Below, one piece after another: positions 11,965 through 24,470 of a stretch of DNA of 64,000 bases. Origin of the DNA: Zygnema cylindricum. Its lineage: Eukaryota; Streptophyta; Zygnematophyceae; Zygnematales; Zygnemataceae. The first letter of the stretch is position 1. Each line of letters starts with the position of its first letter. Below the pieces are notes generated by a model that did no database searches, had not been told where the DNA came from, and saw only the letters and a list, made by a program, of their open reading frames with translations. The stretch lies in contig JBBHKE010001258.1 in assembly GCA_037447655.1 (NCBI GenBank), forward strand, positions 248,001 through 312,000, in the 5' to 3' direction. The translations under genes were made by a program, and so were the position numbers.

Positions 11965-12484
11965 CTGCCACTAAAACCTCATTTTTTTTAAATCGCACAC
12001 ATACAATAAAAAAAAAAACAAAAATGAAAGAGACCAAAAAAGAAATAAAGAAAGAGAAAAAAGGAGAGATCATACAAAAGATCTTATCTTTATCTTTAAG
12101 ATATTAAATATTAAAGATTAAAGATTGAACATTTAATGTTAAAGATCTTAAAGATTTTATCTTCTTTAACTTATCTTAAAATTTTATTAATAACTTCCTC
12201 TGTTCTAAACACCATTTTCCTTTTATTTCTTATTTCTTCCTCTTATTTCTCACACTTTCTGAAAAACAAAACAGACGATAAACTTAAAAAAAAAAAAAAA
12301 ACTGACCGAAAAAAAAACTGAAAGAAAAACTAAGGAAAAAAAAAGATTACTGTAGAGGTTGACAGATTAAGAGTTAACAATTTCTTTGTTTGTTTTTAAA
12401 ATGAGGTTTACACTCTACAAATAATTTCCCCAAATTCCTTTTAACCTCCCCCCTTCCCTTTTTTTCTTTTTTTCCTTTTTTTCC
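11965..12484. other. Non-coding end of duplication unit 1
   Basis: A/T-rich simple sequence with AAAGATCTTAAAGATT-type repeats and poly-A. It corresponds to intron 3 of the intact GT14 gene in unit 2. No exon is seen. Confidence 0.6.
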
Positions 12485-12821
12485 GGAAGACGACGAAGGA
12501 TAGAGCACGGGGGGAGGAGTGTCACAGAAAAAAACAAACAGGTGAAAAAAAGGGCCACAGGGAGAGAGAGAAGAGAGAGCGGGAGGCTGGGGGGGGGGGG
12601 AGGGTTGGGAAGGGATGCTTGGGAGGGAGGACTGTGAAAGGCCGAGGGAGAGAGAGGGATCGAAAGGGCCTGGGGGGAGGGAGGGCTTACCTTCCCAGCC
12701 CTCCTTCCCTCCCCCCCGGCCTCCCGCTCTCTCTTCCCTCTCTCCCCTGTGGCCCTTTTTTTCACCTATTTATTTTTTCCGTGACTCTCCTGCCCTCGTG
12801 CTCCATCCTCCGTCGTCTTCC
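12485..12821. repeat. Long foldback (inverted repeat) at the duplication breakpoint
   Basis: The left arm starts GGAAGACGACGAAGGATAG at 12,485 and the right arm ends with its complement at 12,821. The arms are about 103 bases each and roughly 85 percent matched by eye (shared blocks include GGGCCACAGGG and AGAGAGAGCGGGAGGC). The loop between them is G-rich on its left side and C-rich on its right, so pairing can continue inward. It starts at the base where homology to unit 2 ends and has no counterpart there. It could be a foldback element or a young hairpin-RNA locus. Confidence 0.8.
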
Positions 12822-13701
12822 CTTCGCTTCCCTTTACCCCTCCGCCCACACCCCTCTCTTCTCCTCACGCCTCACCCCCAACCAGACCGCCGCTTATAAA
12901 TTCGAGTTCCCCACCTACCTTCCCCCCTACATGACGGCTCACCACACCTATCCCTCTCTCTCCCTGCCTGAAAAAATTGTAGTATTGAAGGAAAACCGTG
13001 TGGCATGAGAAAGAAGATCGTAAGGAGTAAATTTCCTAATTGAAGGACCGTTTTCTTGAAACAATTTTGAAGGAAAAAAAATATAATATGAAAGGAAAAA
13101 ACTGTAGTATTGAAGGAAAAGCATGTGCCATGGAAGAAATGCAATGGCTGTAATTTAGGTTTAAGACTCGCGTTGTCGTCTCATAAGAGGAACGAATCTT
13201 TCACTATCGACAAAAAAATTTAAACTCTTTAGCAAAAATGTACAAACGAAGTTTAATCATTTAAAAGAGAAAGCTAACAAACAAACAACAGATTAATTTT
13301 TTTGGGAATTAAAATTTAATTATTTATTAAAATTAACGTTTTAGGGTATCCAAAGGTTTTTCAGGAGGTACAAGTTGGTTTCATTACCAATTTCCCTCCC
13401 CCTCCCTTCTCCCCTTCCCCTTCCCCCTCCCCGTAATTTTGACCTAATTTTGACCTAATTTTGGGTACCCGATAATCGATAGATCGCTTCAATATATCGA
13501 GGAGCTAAATATCGCGATATTTATGAGATACTGCCCACCCCCCTGCGACCTGTCCCTGTTTCCCCTTTATCCCTTTTCCTCTCATTTTCCTTTTCCCACT
13601 TTCCCCTTCCAACTCCTCCAATTTTGTCGTTTTCCCCCCTTTCCCCCTTTCCTTCGCACCGCTTTCTTCCCTTCCCCTCCAGCCACTCCTGCCTGTCACT
13701 G
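12822..13701. other. Spacer, low-complexity, no gene seen
   Basis: Unique spacer with C/T-rich stretches (13,395-13,435 and 13,530-13,690) and a pair of related GAAGGAAAANNNTGTGNCATG blocks near 12,985 and 13,110. Open frames here are low-complexity or overlapping shadows. Confidence 0.5.
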
Positions 13702-13847
13702 TCAAATCTCGACTTGCGAATCTCGACCGTCAAATCTCGACTTGCGAATCTCGACCGTCAAATCTCGACTTGCGAATCTCGACCGTCAAATCTCGACTTG
13801 CGAATCTCGACCGTCAAATCTCGACTTGCGAATCTCGACCGTCAAAT
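13702..13847. repeat. 28-bp tandem repeat, about five copies
   Basis: The unit has two half-units, TCAAATCTCGACT and TGCGAATCTCGACCG, repeated without spacers. Because 28 is not a multiple of three, all frames read similar SNLDLRIST-like peptides. It is a minisatellite. Confidence 0.92.
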
Positions 13848-14842
13848 AGAACGGCAGTCAACAGCCCTAGCGCACAGAGTTCAAATTCGAACTTCAATGA
13901 ATCGAAACGTATGGTCAAATTCAAATAGTTCGAATCCAGTTTCTATCTTTTTGTTTTGACTTTTGAGCGTTGTTCCATGATACAATTTTGTATCGGGCAT
14001 TTTTGCTCGTATCGGCCACATCGGACATCAGGCTTACACACTACTAAAATTTGATGTACTTTTTTAGATTGAAAATTGACGGCATTGGGCGACGACCGTG
14101 GACACTCGCCGGACACCACATTTTTTCCAAACGGCCGACCCATAGTTTACGGTCACTTTCCGCAGCATTTCCCCCTCTCTATTTTACCAAAATTTTGCGA
14201 CGGCTAATCGGGACCGCCCATGACTGACTTGTTTGGCCGGCACTTTAAATTCGGGCAGTTCTACAAAACTTTCACAGTCGGGCTGCGCGTTACCTTTCGA
14301 GCCAACGTCAACTCAAGTATCAAATTCTGACTGGCAGGAATTTTCCGTGCAGAATTCACACGTTTCAGGTAGGAAATGTGGACCCGCGGATACTTGTGTC
14401 TCGGGAATTCGAATCTTATTATGTCCCGGTTTCACGAGTTATTTATTCCTCCAGATCAAACCAACCTACCACCAACGTTTTCTAACTGCCACCTTGGAGT
14501 GGTCCGCTGTTGATGATATCTTCCTCTTTCACACGCGCGAATACGTGCCATTTCGGGGCTTTTACATTTGGCAGTCGCACGAACTCACCTAAAGATCCGC
14601 CACGTACACAGATCGTACCACGCGGCAGAGATCTCGCAATGTCCATAACAAAAGCGACGTTTGCTGATGTGGAAGGCAAATCCTGGAATTTGGCAGCAAG
14701 ATCCAAAGATAGCGGACCAGCTGAAACGAGCCTAGCAACACGTCAGCACATTGCTGGTCGTCTCGCACCGACAAAGGTTCGTACAGTACTGTGGTCCCCC
14801 CTCTCGTCATTGGCACGTGCGGTTAAAAAATTCCGTTGATCC
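13848..14842. other. Unduplicated spacer upstream of PCK unit 2
   Basis: More GC-rich than its surroundings. On the minus strand, 14,592-14,735 could be part of an exon: it is open, reads sensibly (including VAFVMDIARSLPRGT) and ends in a strong donor (TTTAG then GTGAGT), but I recognise no family and find no partner exon. It is also the candidate distal promoter of PCK unit 2. Confidence 0.3.
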
Positions 14843-15079
14843 ATGTGTAATAAAGAGTTGAAACGGACCTGTTTTGAATTGCAATTGCAGCTGCTTACAA
14901 GAAGTTGCAGAGAAAAAGTTGTATCTTTTTTGTTTCCCTTTTCCGTTTCACTTTCTCTGGTTCAAATTCTGAGTTCTACCTTTTCACACCGAACCTAGAA
15001 GGCAAAGGTAGGGCTAACCATTTTTTTTGTTTTTTGTTTTTTTGCGTTTGTTCGTGTATCCTCTGGAGACATTCTATTG

Positions 15080-15094
15080 GATATATATAAAAAA
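15080..15094 (+). promoter_or_regulatory. Putative TATA box, PCK unit 2
   Basis: TATATATAAAAAAGG about 390 bases before the start codon, matching the element in unit 1. Position and motif are the only support. Confidence 0.35.
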
Positions 15095-15476
15095 GGTTTG
15101 CTCCTGCTTTGCTCGTTTAAAATGGCTGTTTTGTTTTTTGTCTGTCTCCAATATGGAGAGTTTGAGTTTTTTTGAGTTTGAGTTCGCTGAGATTATTGAT
15201 TTTTTTTTTCACGGTTGTGCTTTTTCTCTTAGTATCATTGTTGTTATTGTTACTTATTTCTACTATTAATGTATAATTATTTACTATTTTTTGTAGGACA
15301 AGCTTTAACAACTCAATGAGTAGCTTGAAAGGTTTACTTTGACTTTTTCTGAAAACCTTTTTTTTCGCGGTTCTGGTTTATTTGTTTATTTTTTCGCTTA
15401 TTCACCTATTTATTTAGTTACTTATATTTCTTATTATACTTACTATTGTTCGATAGTCTGCAGATATACTGCAAGT

Positions 15477-18400
15477 ATGAGTACCAACCAATCTCCCATC
15501 GGAAATGGAAACGGAAACAGAAACAGAAACGGAGCTCTCTCAGTTTCTGTTCCAGACTCTAATACTGGAAACGGAATGCAAGAGTTTTGCAAGGATGACA
15601 CAACACCAAATGTTAATGTGACAACACTGGAGGAACTACAGGCACTGCAAAAGAAGAAATCCTATCCTTCTACCCCCAAAGGGAGTTCCAAAACAGATGA
15701 AGAGAGACAGAAAATGCAGATGGATTCTATCAGGTAATAAATATTATGTGACAAGGCTAATTATTCGCTGCTTATTATCAGATAATAGTAATAGGAAAGC
15801 TTGAGGTTTTGCTTTAATTTGCAAGTTGTGAGAATGTTTTGTGTGAGAGTTTGTGAGAATTTACCAAAAAATGCGTTTTTAAGGAAATGTGTTGTATTTG
15901 GTTGGTGTGGGAGTTTTGACCGAATGTTGCTATGAGGTAATTTAAAAATCTACTTGAATAAGTTTATTTTTGGTTTTTTTATTTTGTCCTCTATCACATC
16001 GAGCGTTTATCCTTATACAATTTGGCAATTTTGTGGCACATCTGAAGAGAACAAGTATACATTACGAAATCCTCCTTCCCTCCCTCCCTCCCTCTCACCC
16101 TGTCCCTCATTTAAATTTAGTCTGTTTGGTACAATTGTTTTCAGTGCCTCTCTCGCTTCCCTCACACAAGAGGAAGGTTCTCCCTCTGTCTCCCCCTCCT
16201 CCCTCCCTCCCTCCCTCCCTCAAACTTGATTGTTTGTTAAATATACCAACGTACTATTTGCAGTGCTTCCCTCGCCTCTCTCACTCGAGAGAAAGGTCCT
16301 CAAGTGGTTAAGGGCGATCCGGCCCGACAGTCATCTTCCAGGAAGGTTCCTGTCTCCACAGGACCCGTACACTTTCCGGAAAGACCGGCCGTCAGTGATT
16401 CGGCTCTCAAAGTCACCGGCATTCTCTACAATTTGTCTCCCGCTGGTAGGCTTACGATATTATTACCGATTTTTTCCTTTCATTCTTGTTACAAAGACCC
16501 TTATTCTTGTTACCATTGTTCTCTACAATTTGTCTCATGCTGGTATGCTACACTGCCCATCGCTATCAGTGAAAAGGAATTGTAAGTGTAAATTCGAAAT
16601 TAGGAGATATATAATACTAAATTAGTGTTGAGAGATGTGACGACTTGTAGTCCACACTTCCTGAATTAGTGTTATTTTCTATTTTGTGATATTTCGTCAG
16701 AAAAAAACTGCAAACCATTGTATTTTTGCTGAATGTTCGTACCGAAATCCTGTTTCTAAAGTCAAAAATTTTATTTCCAAAATCTTGTCACTTAAATCTT
16801 GTTACTAAAATTTTATTACCAAAATCATAATAGCTTATTACCAAAAGCTATTATACGGTTTTTTTGACGTACTTTTATTAGCTTTTGTTCTCATGCCTGA
16901 TTTAGCCAGATGCTTGACACTTACCGTATTTTCTTTTGTTTTTTTCTGCAGAATTATGCGAACGCGCTATAAAGTACGAAAAGAGTTCATTTATTACGTC
17001 GACCGGGGCCTTGGCAACTCTATCTGGAGCGAAAACTGGTCGATCACCAAAGGACAAGCGTGTGGTACGAGAAAGCACATCTGAAGCCGACCTTTGGTGG
17101 GGCAAGTAAGTGTAAAGTCCTTTGAGAATTTATCAGTTGTATTTATGTTTAGAAGTTGTATTTGTGTTAGACCCTAAGTCTACTAGTCTCTCAGAATTAA
17201 TGTTTACAGATTGCTGTTTTTTTTGTCACAGTTGTTTTTGTTAGACAGTAAGTGTATCCAAGTCTTTGAGAATTTATGCTTACAGTGACATAGTGTACAA
17301 AAACCCAAAATAACCCTAAATGTCTTAGTGCTTGTCACGATCAGCATTTCATACAACAATAGTCTTGTAAATTTTTTTGTTTCTTGCTTATTACCTTCGG
17401 CACGATGAGCATTCCCATACAGCAAAAAAATAAAATAAAATTGGTAAAGATTGATTCTCGTGATAGGCACTCTCTAACGATCAGCATTCCCTACAGCGTA
17501 ATTATTTTAGTGTTCATGTTCCTTGATTGTTTTTTTTTGTTTTGCAATTTTTTATCCATTGTCATTGTCTTAGCGATCAGCATTCTTGAACAGAACAAGT
17601 CTTCAGGATTTAAGTTTATATTTTGTTTTTCTAAAAGATCTATACTTTGTTTTTCTAAAAGATCTACATATTTTTTTTTCGCAGGGGTTCTCCGAATATT
17701 GAAATGGACGAAGAGACTTTTTTGCTCAATCGCGAACGGGCAGTGGATTACCTCAACTCTTTGGAAAAGGTAAAATTATATTATTTGACTTTCCGAGAAT
17801 GGAAATTAAAGAGATTTAGAGTGCCTTTTGCTACTTTATGGCCTTTCAGTTGACCTGTTGTAACTGGATTTTGTGTCTTAGAAAAGTCAAATGCTTTATT
17901 TTTGCAGGTTTTTGTCAACGATCAATTTTTGAATTGGGATCCGGAGCATCGCTTGAAAGTGCGAATTATTTCTGCGAGAGCTTACCACTCCTTGTTCATG
18001 CATAACATGTCAGTTTTTCTCTCCTTTTCCTCTCTTGCATGTGTGAAATTTACTTTTTCTTTGAGAAATTATGCGTTCGTGAAGAGTTTATTTTCTCGTA
18101 AATGTTTTGATCCCTGTTTTTATTTTTTCCTACCTGTCCCTTAGAGCTTTATTAGCTCTTTTTTTGCTCAAATTGACATTTTCATGCTGTCTTTTTCATG
18201 CCTTTTGTAAGTTTCAAAGCTTTAAACTTACAGGTCACTTGAATTATGTTATCTAAAACTTTGAATGCAATATACTACCTTTGTGGCATTATCTGTTCAT
18301 TATTTATGTGTAAAGCTCTTCTCTTAGTCCAATATACTGACTCGCCATTCTTTATTTTTTAGTTACTTTTTAGTTATTTATCTTTGGTTTATTTATTTTA

Positions 18401-21400
18401 TTTGCAGGTGCATTCGCCCTACTGCGGAAGAGCTTGAAGATTTTGGTAAACCAGATTTTACCATTTATAATGCGGGACAATTTCCTTGCAATCGATTCAC
18501 TCACTATATGACTTCCTCGACGAGTATCGATTTGAATTTGAAGCGAAGGGAAATGGTGATTCTTGGGACACAATATGCAGGAGAGATGAAAAAAGGTTTA
18601 TTTAGTGTGATGCATTATCTCATGCCAAAGAGAGGTGTACTCTCCCTTCACTCCGGTTGCAATATGGGGAAAAATGGAGATGTGGCACTCTTCTTCGGAT
18701 TATCAGGTGTGTATTTTAAAAAACGCCTTTTTAAAGAATGTTTTTTAAATAATTTTGCCTAATAGGTGTCATTATTTTATTTATTGAAATAGATAACTAG
18801 ACAAACCGACAAAATCGTTGCCGTGAATGCTGGATTAAACTTGAGAGATTCTTCATTGTTTTAAGCTTGTTTAGACATCGAAAATTTTGAAATTTTCAGA
18901 AAAAAATCATTTGACAATCAATTTGAGTTTCATATAATTTGAGTTGCATATAATTTGAATTTTGTGCTATTTTTGTATAACAACAGGCACTGGAAAGACA
19001 ACTCTGTCTACTGACCACAACCGGTATCTAATTGGAGATGATGAGCACTGCTGGACCAATAACGGTGTTTCAAATATTGAGGGAGGATGTTATGCAAAAT
19101 GCATTGATCTTTCTCCAGAAAAAGAACCGGACATTTTTGACGCCATCAAATTTGGAACAGGTGAGCAATGAAAAAAAGAAAAAAAAAAAACAGGAACCAT
19201 CCACTATTTTGCTAAGGTTCAAGTTTATGGCCTCGTGGAATCCACTGTAAATAATGGCTGTCATAATAATAATGGCTGTCAGTGAGAATGTGATTGTGTG
19301 CGTTTCTTGGTACGTTTTGTGTTACATATTTTGAAGAAATGGTACTTGAGAGAATAGTTTTTACAGTCTGAATCTTTTGTTCTACTTTTTTTTAGTCTGG
19401 TTTTGTCAGTCTGGTTTGTTTTTGCTTCAGACATCGTCTGACGTATTTAAGAATTTTGTGGCTGTTATTTAGTGTTGGAGAACGTGGTATTTGAGGAGCA
19501 TGAAAGGAAAGTTGATTACTCGGACAAGTCTGTAACCGGTGAGTTTAAACAACCACATTGCTGTTTATGTTGAACGTGTGTCTAAACATAAGTTTAAACG
19601 TGTGTTTAGGGTGATGTCAGCTAAGCTATTAGCGTCAAGAAGTATTTAGCGTGTGGTTTAATTTTAGTGTTATTTATTCGAATTTAGGTACGAGTGACGT
19701 GGATGATTTTCAACCGCTTACCAATTTAGCTTTAAGAAGAAAAAGGTTAGTATCGCTGACACTATTTTATATTCAGGGGCCGAAACAGAGCAGCACTGAA
19801 TTAGTGTTATTAAGGCTACTAGCAGTTCACGGTGTATCGTCTCTTTAACATAGATGTAACTCTGTTCCTCTCACCCTCTCTCTCTCCCTCCCTCCCTCAG
19901 GGAGAGGTCTGTTTGAAGTGAATTGCTTTAAAATTTGTCTGCCTACGTGCTTTGACACACAAAAATTTATGACGTATGCATTACTTATGACGTACACATA
20001 CATATTTTGACAGTTTTTCCTGTTATCAATTACAACGATGAAATTATAACCAACAGCGATGGTAAGTAGCGTGAATAATTTGAGCTGAAACAATTTGTAT
20101 ATAAATTTATCAATTTATTGGGAACTTTGGTGCATTTTTTTGCAGAGAATACACGGGCAGCTTATCCGATCGAGTATATTTCGAATGCGAAAATACCATG
20201 TGTTGGTCCCCATCCAAAAAATATCATTTTATTGGCTTGCGATGCTTTTGGAGTTTTGCCACCTGTCAGCAAACTGACTCTCGCTCAGACTATGTACCAT
20301 TTCATCAGTGGATACACGGCACTGGTAGGTCTCGTTTGAGTCACTTAATTGTTCAATTTAAATCGAAGAAAAAAAACAACATATGGAAATCACTTTCATT
20401 TTTTTTTCTTGTATCGTTTCGTCGGTGGATACACAGTTCTGGCAAGTCTCATTGAATGCAATGTGGGTTATCATTTGTTCAACTTGTTCAAATTTGTTAA
20501 GTAAACAATGTGATTACATTATGTTAGATCATAAATTATATAATTATACTGTTTGTGATGTTATTTCATTGGATGCAATGTGGATTATTATTTGTTCAAC
20601 TTGTTCATTTTGTTAACTAAACAATGTAATTACATTATGTTATATCGAGAACCATATTACCATACTGTTTGTGATACATTCTGTATTAATATATTAATGA
20701 CATTCTTTGTTTAATTCTTCCAGGTGGCTGGAACAGAAGAAGGAATTAAGGAACCGCAGGCGACATTTTCTGCTTGTTTTGGGGCAGCTTTTATTATGTG
20801 GCACCCGACAAAGTATGCCGCCATGTTGGCAGAAAAAATGCAACAGCATGGAGCAACTGCTTGGTTGGTGAATACCGGATGGTACGCTGGAAGGTACTAT
20901 ATTATTGATTACCTCCTTAGTTACTTAGTTTCAACTTTTCTTGACATCTTGTGCAGTTGAGAGTGTCGCTGATTTATTTATTTTTTGTGAGGCTTTTCGA
21001 CTGATTTTGGGATAGTTTTTGCGGTGTAGTTTTTGCGATGGGTCAACTTATTGTTGTGTTGTATAGTTGTGACCAGATATAATTTCTGAATGGTACACTG
21101 AATCTTTATTAGTGTTGAATAACTTTAATTCGGTGCTGTTTTTCTTTTTTGCTCTCTGAACACAAATAGCGTTAACACTACTCTTAACGGTTCAAACCAG
21201 CCACGTCATTTGAAACTGAAATAGAATTAACCACACTAAGCACCAAGCTAATAGTTTCTCTAATAACGATTCACGATGTAGTTTCTTTTTACGTTGGAAA
21301 TTGCAGAAATATACCTGTATTGTTGGGACTACAGATTGTATAATCTTGTACTTTGTCAACTCATTTTGTAAATTGTACTCACTCCACCTGAACTCTTTCC

Positions 21401-22148
21401 GTAAGTTGTTTATATTTCACTCAAAACTCTCTTTTGTCGATTGTATATCCGACAGTTATGGTGTCGGTCAGCGAATGAAGTTATCCCATACGAGAAAAAT
21501 TATCGACGCTATTCACGACGGATCTTTGCTGAATGCTGAGTACTCAACAACTCCAATTTTTGGGCTTCAAGTTCCTTCCTCAGTGGAGGGTGTGCCCAGG
21601 GAAGTCCTCATGCCTGAAAACATGGTAAGTAAAAGGATTCGTTGCTAAAATGCCCATTGTTGTTAGTGTTGGTGGAATATTAAGACCAGACTATTAGTTA
21701 CATCTTCCAATTATCTTATGTCAGTATATCAACTAGTCATTGAAATTCCGAAATTGCATCTCTTGTAGTAGAATGGCCTGTTTCAACTTTGTTTAAAAGT
21801 AAAAACCACAAAAAGAATTGAGAACACAGATTCATCAAGGAATTTGCTGCTGTTAAGTTTTGGAAAGAGAAAAGTTCTAATCGATCCCATACAAACTCCC
21901 ATAGGCTGGGAAGTTAAACAAGGATCATAAAGTATGATTATAAAACATTTTAGTTGAAATTGTTGTTTAAAACTCATGTTTATTTCGCTTTTTGGGGTGT
22001 GCAGTGGGCGGACAAAGAGCATTACAATACCACATTGAAGAAGTTGGCGGGACTTTTTGTCACAAACTTTGAAAAGTTTGCGAATTATAGTGTGGGAGGA
22101 GATGACCAACTCACAAGTGAAATACTGGCCGCAGGTCCTCAGCTTTAG
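15477..22148 (+). CDS. PCK: Phosphoenolpyruvate carboxykinase (ATP), unit 2
   Basis: Complete second PEPCK gene with the same function and exon structure as unit 1. Exons: 15,477-15,733, 16,264-16,445, 16,952-17,105, 17,685-17,769, 17,908-18,008, 18,408-18,706, 18,987-19,160, 19,473-19,538, 20,146-20,324, 20,724-20,893, 21,456-21,624, 22,005-22,148. All joins keep frame and give 659 aa. The only amino acid change that I find against unit 1 is Lys34 to Met in the variable N-terminal extension. About ten other coding differences are synonymous (for example in exons 3, 5, 8, 9, 11 and 12), which points to selection on both copies. The exon 5 donor is GTCAGT here and GTTAGT in unit 1. The P-loop and LIGDDEHCW motifs are intact. 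The frame upstream of the ATG is open to 15,339 but is T-rich leader without an ATG, so the ATG at 15,477 is kept. Confidence 0.97.
16145..16182 (+). other. Degenerate copy of PCK exon 2 start in intron 1, unit 2
   Basis: Same decoy as at 1308 in unit 1: acceptor-like tcag followed by [11 protein letters not shown] codons, 119 bases before the true exon 2 start at 16,264. It was therefore present before the duplication. Confidence 0.8.
19613..19834. mobile_element. MITE in PCK intron 8, unit 2
   Basis: Unit 2 copy of the element at 4764-4986, with the right end AGCAGTTCACGGTG followed by TA. Confidence 0.6.
21096..21278. mobile_element. MITE in PCK intron 10, unit 2
   Basis: Unit 2 copy of the TA-flanked 183-bp element at 6244-6426, with matching termini. 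Confidence 0.7.
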
Positions 22149-22162
22149 TTTGAAAAAGTAAA

Positions 22163-22348
22163 ACACTGGTTCAAAATCGGTTGAAAACTGGGTAAAAAAT
22201 GGTTAAAAAACCGGTTAAAATCTGGTTTAAACCTGGTTTGAAAACCGTTTAAAAAACCGGTTAAAACATTGGGTAAAAATTGGTTGAAACCTGGTTAAAA
22301 AACCGGATAGAAACCGGTTTAAAGACTGGTTCAAAATTGGTTTTTTTT
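22163..22348 (+). repeat. Phased ~11-bp GGTT/A-tract array, unit 2
   Basis: Apparently unchanged copy of the array at 7305-7490, again directly after the PCK stop codon, although flanking non-coding sequence has small differences. Confidence 0.85.
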
Positions 22349-23903
22349 ATCGGAAACACTGTACAGATTTGCTCCAAAGAAAAATCAGAGAATGTAGTTC
22401 TAATGTTTTTGTAGTTTTTTTGTTATCTCCATTTTCGCAAAGGGTCCGCTTTTCCATTGTTGAAAAGAGAGTATATGAGGAATTCGGTAAAAATTTCGTA
22501 AAAGATTCATTTTTTCGATTTAGTTGTATAGAATGGAGTTATTTTTTTTACATGATTGGAGGAAATTTTTTTAGTTCCAATTGTAGGAGATTTTACCAGG
22601 AGAGTGTAGGTTTTTTTTGGGGTAGTTAGTTTGTTTAGTTATTTCTTTGGGGTATGCACTTTTTTCCTTTTCCTAATGATATTTGTGCTTCGTATTGTTT
22701 ATGTTGTTTTCGGCCGCAAGTTTTTTGCATGCATATTTTTTTGTTTTTATTTTTTCTTTGTTTTGCATTCATTTGTTGTCTTAAATCGTCGTGATTTGTT
22801 GGTTTTTGGTTTATTGAATGTTTTTGCAAAAAAAGAAGAAATGTTTGATATCTATGTTGAGAAAGGTTTGAAGCATAGTTCACATGTGTGAAATGGAAAC
22901 AGAACCGGAAAACCCCAAGAAAAACCCTAACATTTGTAAGATGATTTTTATTACAAATTGTAGCTGTGGACGTTTTTTACTTGTTTGGCAATTTGGTTTA
23001 GTAAATTTTCAATCATTTTGGTCCAGAAGGCTTATGTGCTTTAGAATTTCAGCAGTTAGTAAATCAGTTTTCCAAAGCTGTCTTATTTTTTTTTTTTTCT
23101 TTCCCTTTCGTATGTGGCACCATTGGCCAAATAACGCAAATCAGTCCCAAAAGGACTTTATCTGTTTAGGGTTTAGGGTTCCTGAATGACAGCCAGGTAT
23201 TAACTAAAAGGGCATGCTGACAAAAAACGGTAGTATCGGTAATGTACTTTGGCGATTCAGAATTTTTTTCTCTTTTTGACAATGAAAATATGTGTTGAGG
23301 AAATGTACCTAACAATTCTTTAGTTCGTATTGGTGCTTATTTTGATGGCATTAGAGTTGGTTTCTGTCTTTTTCTCGTTCATACACTATTGCACGATTCT
23401 CGCAAAATTTTAACTTCATAACCCAATGGAGTGTCAAGAAGCCCTTTGGAATATGGTTAGTTGAAGTATATTATATATTGCATTATTAAAGGTTCCACTT
23501 TTGCGAATATCTTTAAATTTGCAGTTTTCCCAAAATGTTTCGATAAGTCCATCATCAAAAGGTAAATTCCTCGGAACATTTTGGTAATATGAAAATATAC
23601 TCGCTTGTCTTAAGGTTACCTAAGGTTAACCTAAAGTTACCGATTTAGAGAGTAAAAAAATTCTTCTGGATTATATGTTGTCCATATCATCAATATATGT
23701 ATATATATAATTTTTTTTTCCTTTTTCTTTTTTGCGGTTTCATCATATATCTCTTTTGTTCATCAAAAGCCAAAGCAACCTTAAGGGTTTCACCTTCTTA
23801 TGCTCTTGTTTTCTTCAGTGGATCAAAATCCCAACTTCAAAAATACTAGGGACACTAAAATCGCCCGAGTTCTAAAATGTGCAAAATTTCCGATGAAAAC
23901 TTA
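22349..23903. other. Intergenic region, PCK to GT14, unit 2
   Basis: Counterpart of 7491-9030. No exon is supported. It includes the telobox-like TTTAGGGTTTAGGGTT near 23,166 and an (AT)n run near 23,695 that is longer than in unit 1. Confidence 0.55.
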
Positions 23904-24091
23904 AACCGTGTATCGCTATCAGTGTTTAATGCTTTTTGCGGCCAATTAAATCGACTTTTCTCCCTGCAAACCTATCCAGTTTTCAATGGGAAGGTTAAGA
24001 TCTTACTCTCCCATCCCAATCGTCAAATTAATAACCCGACGAGTGTGCACGGAGAATTAGATGGCCAAAAAAACTAATGGCATACTCGGTG
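23904..24091. mobile_element. MITE-like element, unit 2 copy
   Basis: Left end AACCGTGTATCGCTATCAG; right end CATACTCGGTG, imperfect complements. Its interior shares sequence, inverted, with about 32,353-32,581. Confidence 0.5.
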
Positions 24092-24314
24092 AATCGGCCT
24101 CACTTGTTGTTGCCTACATACAATGCAACTTCGTACCATTTAACATGAGGACAGTAGTTACATCACCGTCAAATAATAATTAGCAAATTAATAAGACAAT
24201 TGCACCGTATTAAAACACAAAATTAGCAAAGCCGAACCAATTTCACAAAAATTAAAAGCATTTGAAAGTGATTATTTAATGCCATTTGTAGAATCTTTCA
24301 TTAGGAAACACACA

Positions 24315-24470
24315 AAATACAATGCAATACAATACAATACAATACCATAAAGTACAATACAATACAACACCACAAAACAACACGATACGATAGAATACAA
24401 TACGATATAAAAGACGATACAGTAGAATACAATACAATACAATAAAACAATACAATACGACATGATTCGA
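24315..24470. repeat. AATAC microsatellite, unit 2
   Basis: Pentanucleotide run equivalent to 9,437-9,600, slightly shorter. Confidence 0.9.

Larger units (their letters stand above)
1..12484. repeat. Tandem segmental duplication, unit 1
   Basis: This block matches 14,843-27,440 nearly base for base, at an offset of 14,835-14,960 that drifts through small indels. It contains a whole PCK gene and the 3' part of a GT14 gene. Homology already holds at base 1, so the left edge lies outside the window. On the right, both units share the C/T-rich stretch after the ACTCTACAAATAATTT motif and then part at about 12,484 and 27,440. Intron MITEs and microsatellites occur in both units, so they predate the duplication. 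Confidence 0.95.

Noticed and set aside
13702-13847. CRISPR-like direct repeats of 28 bp
   Set aside because: Units abut without unique spacers, there are no cas genes, and the genome is a plant; it is a minisatellite.
15339-15476. N-terminal extension of PCK unit 2
   Set aside because: The frame is open by chance in T-rich leader, lacks an ATG, and is closed in unit 1.
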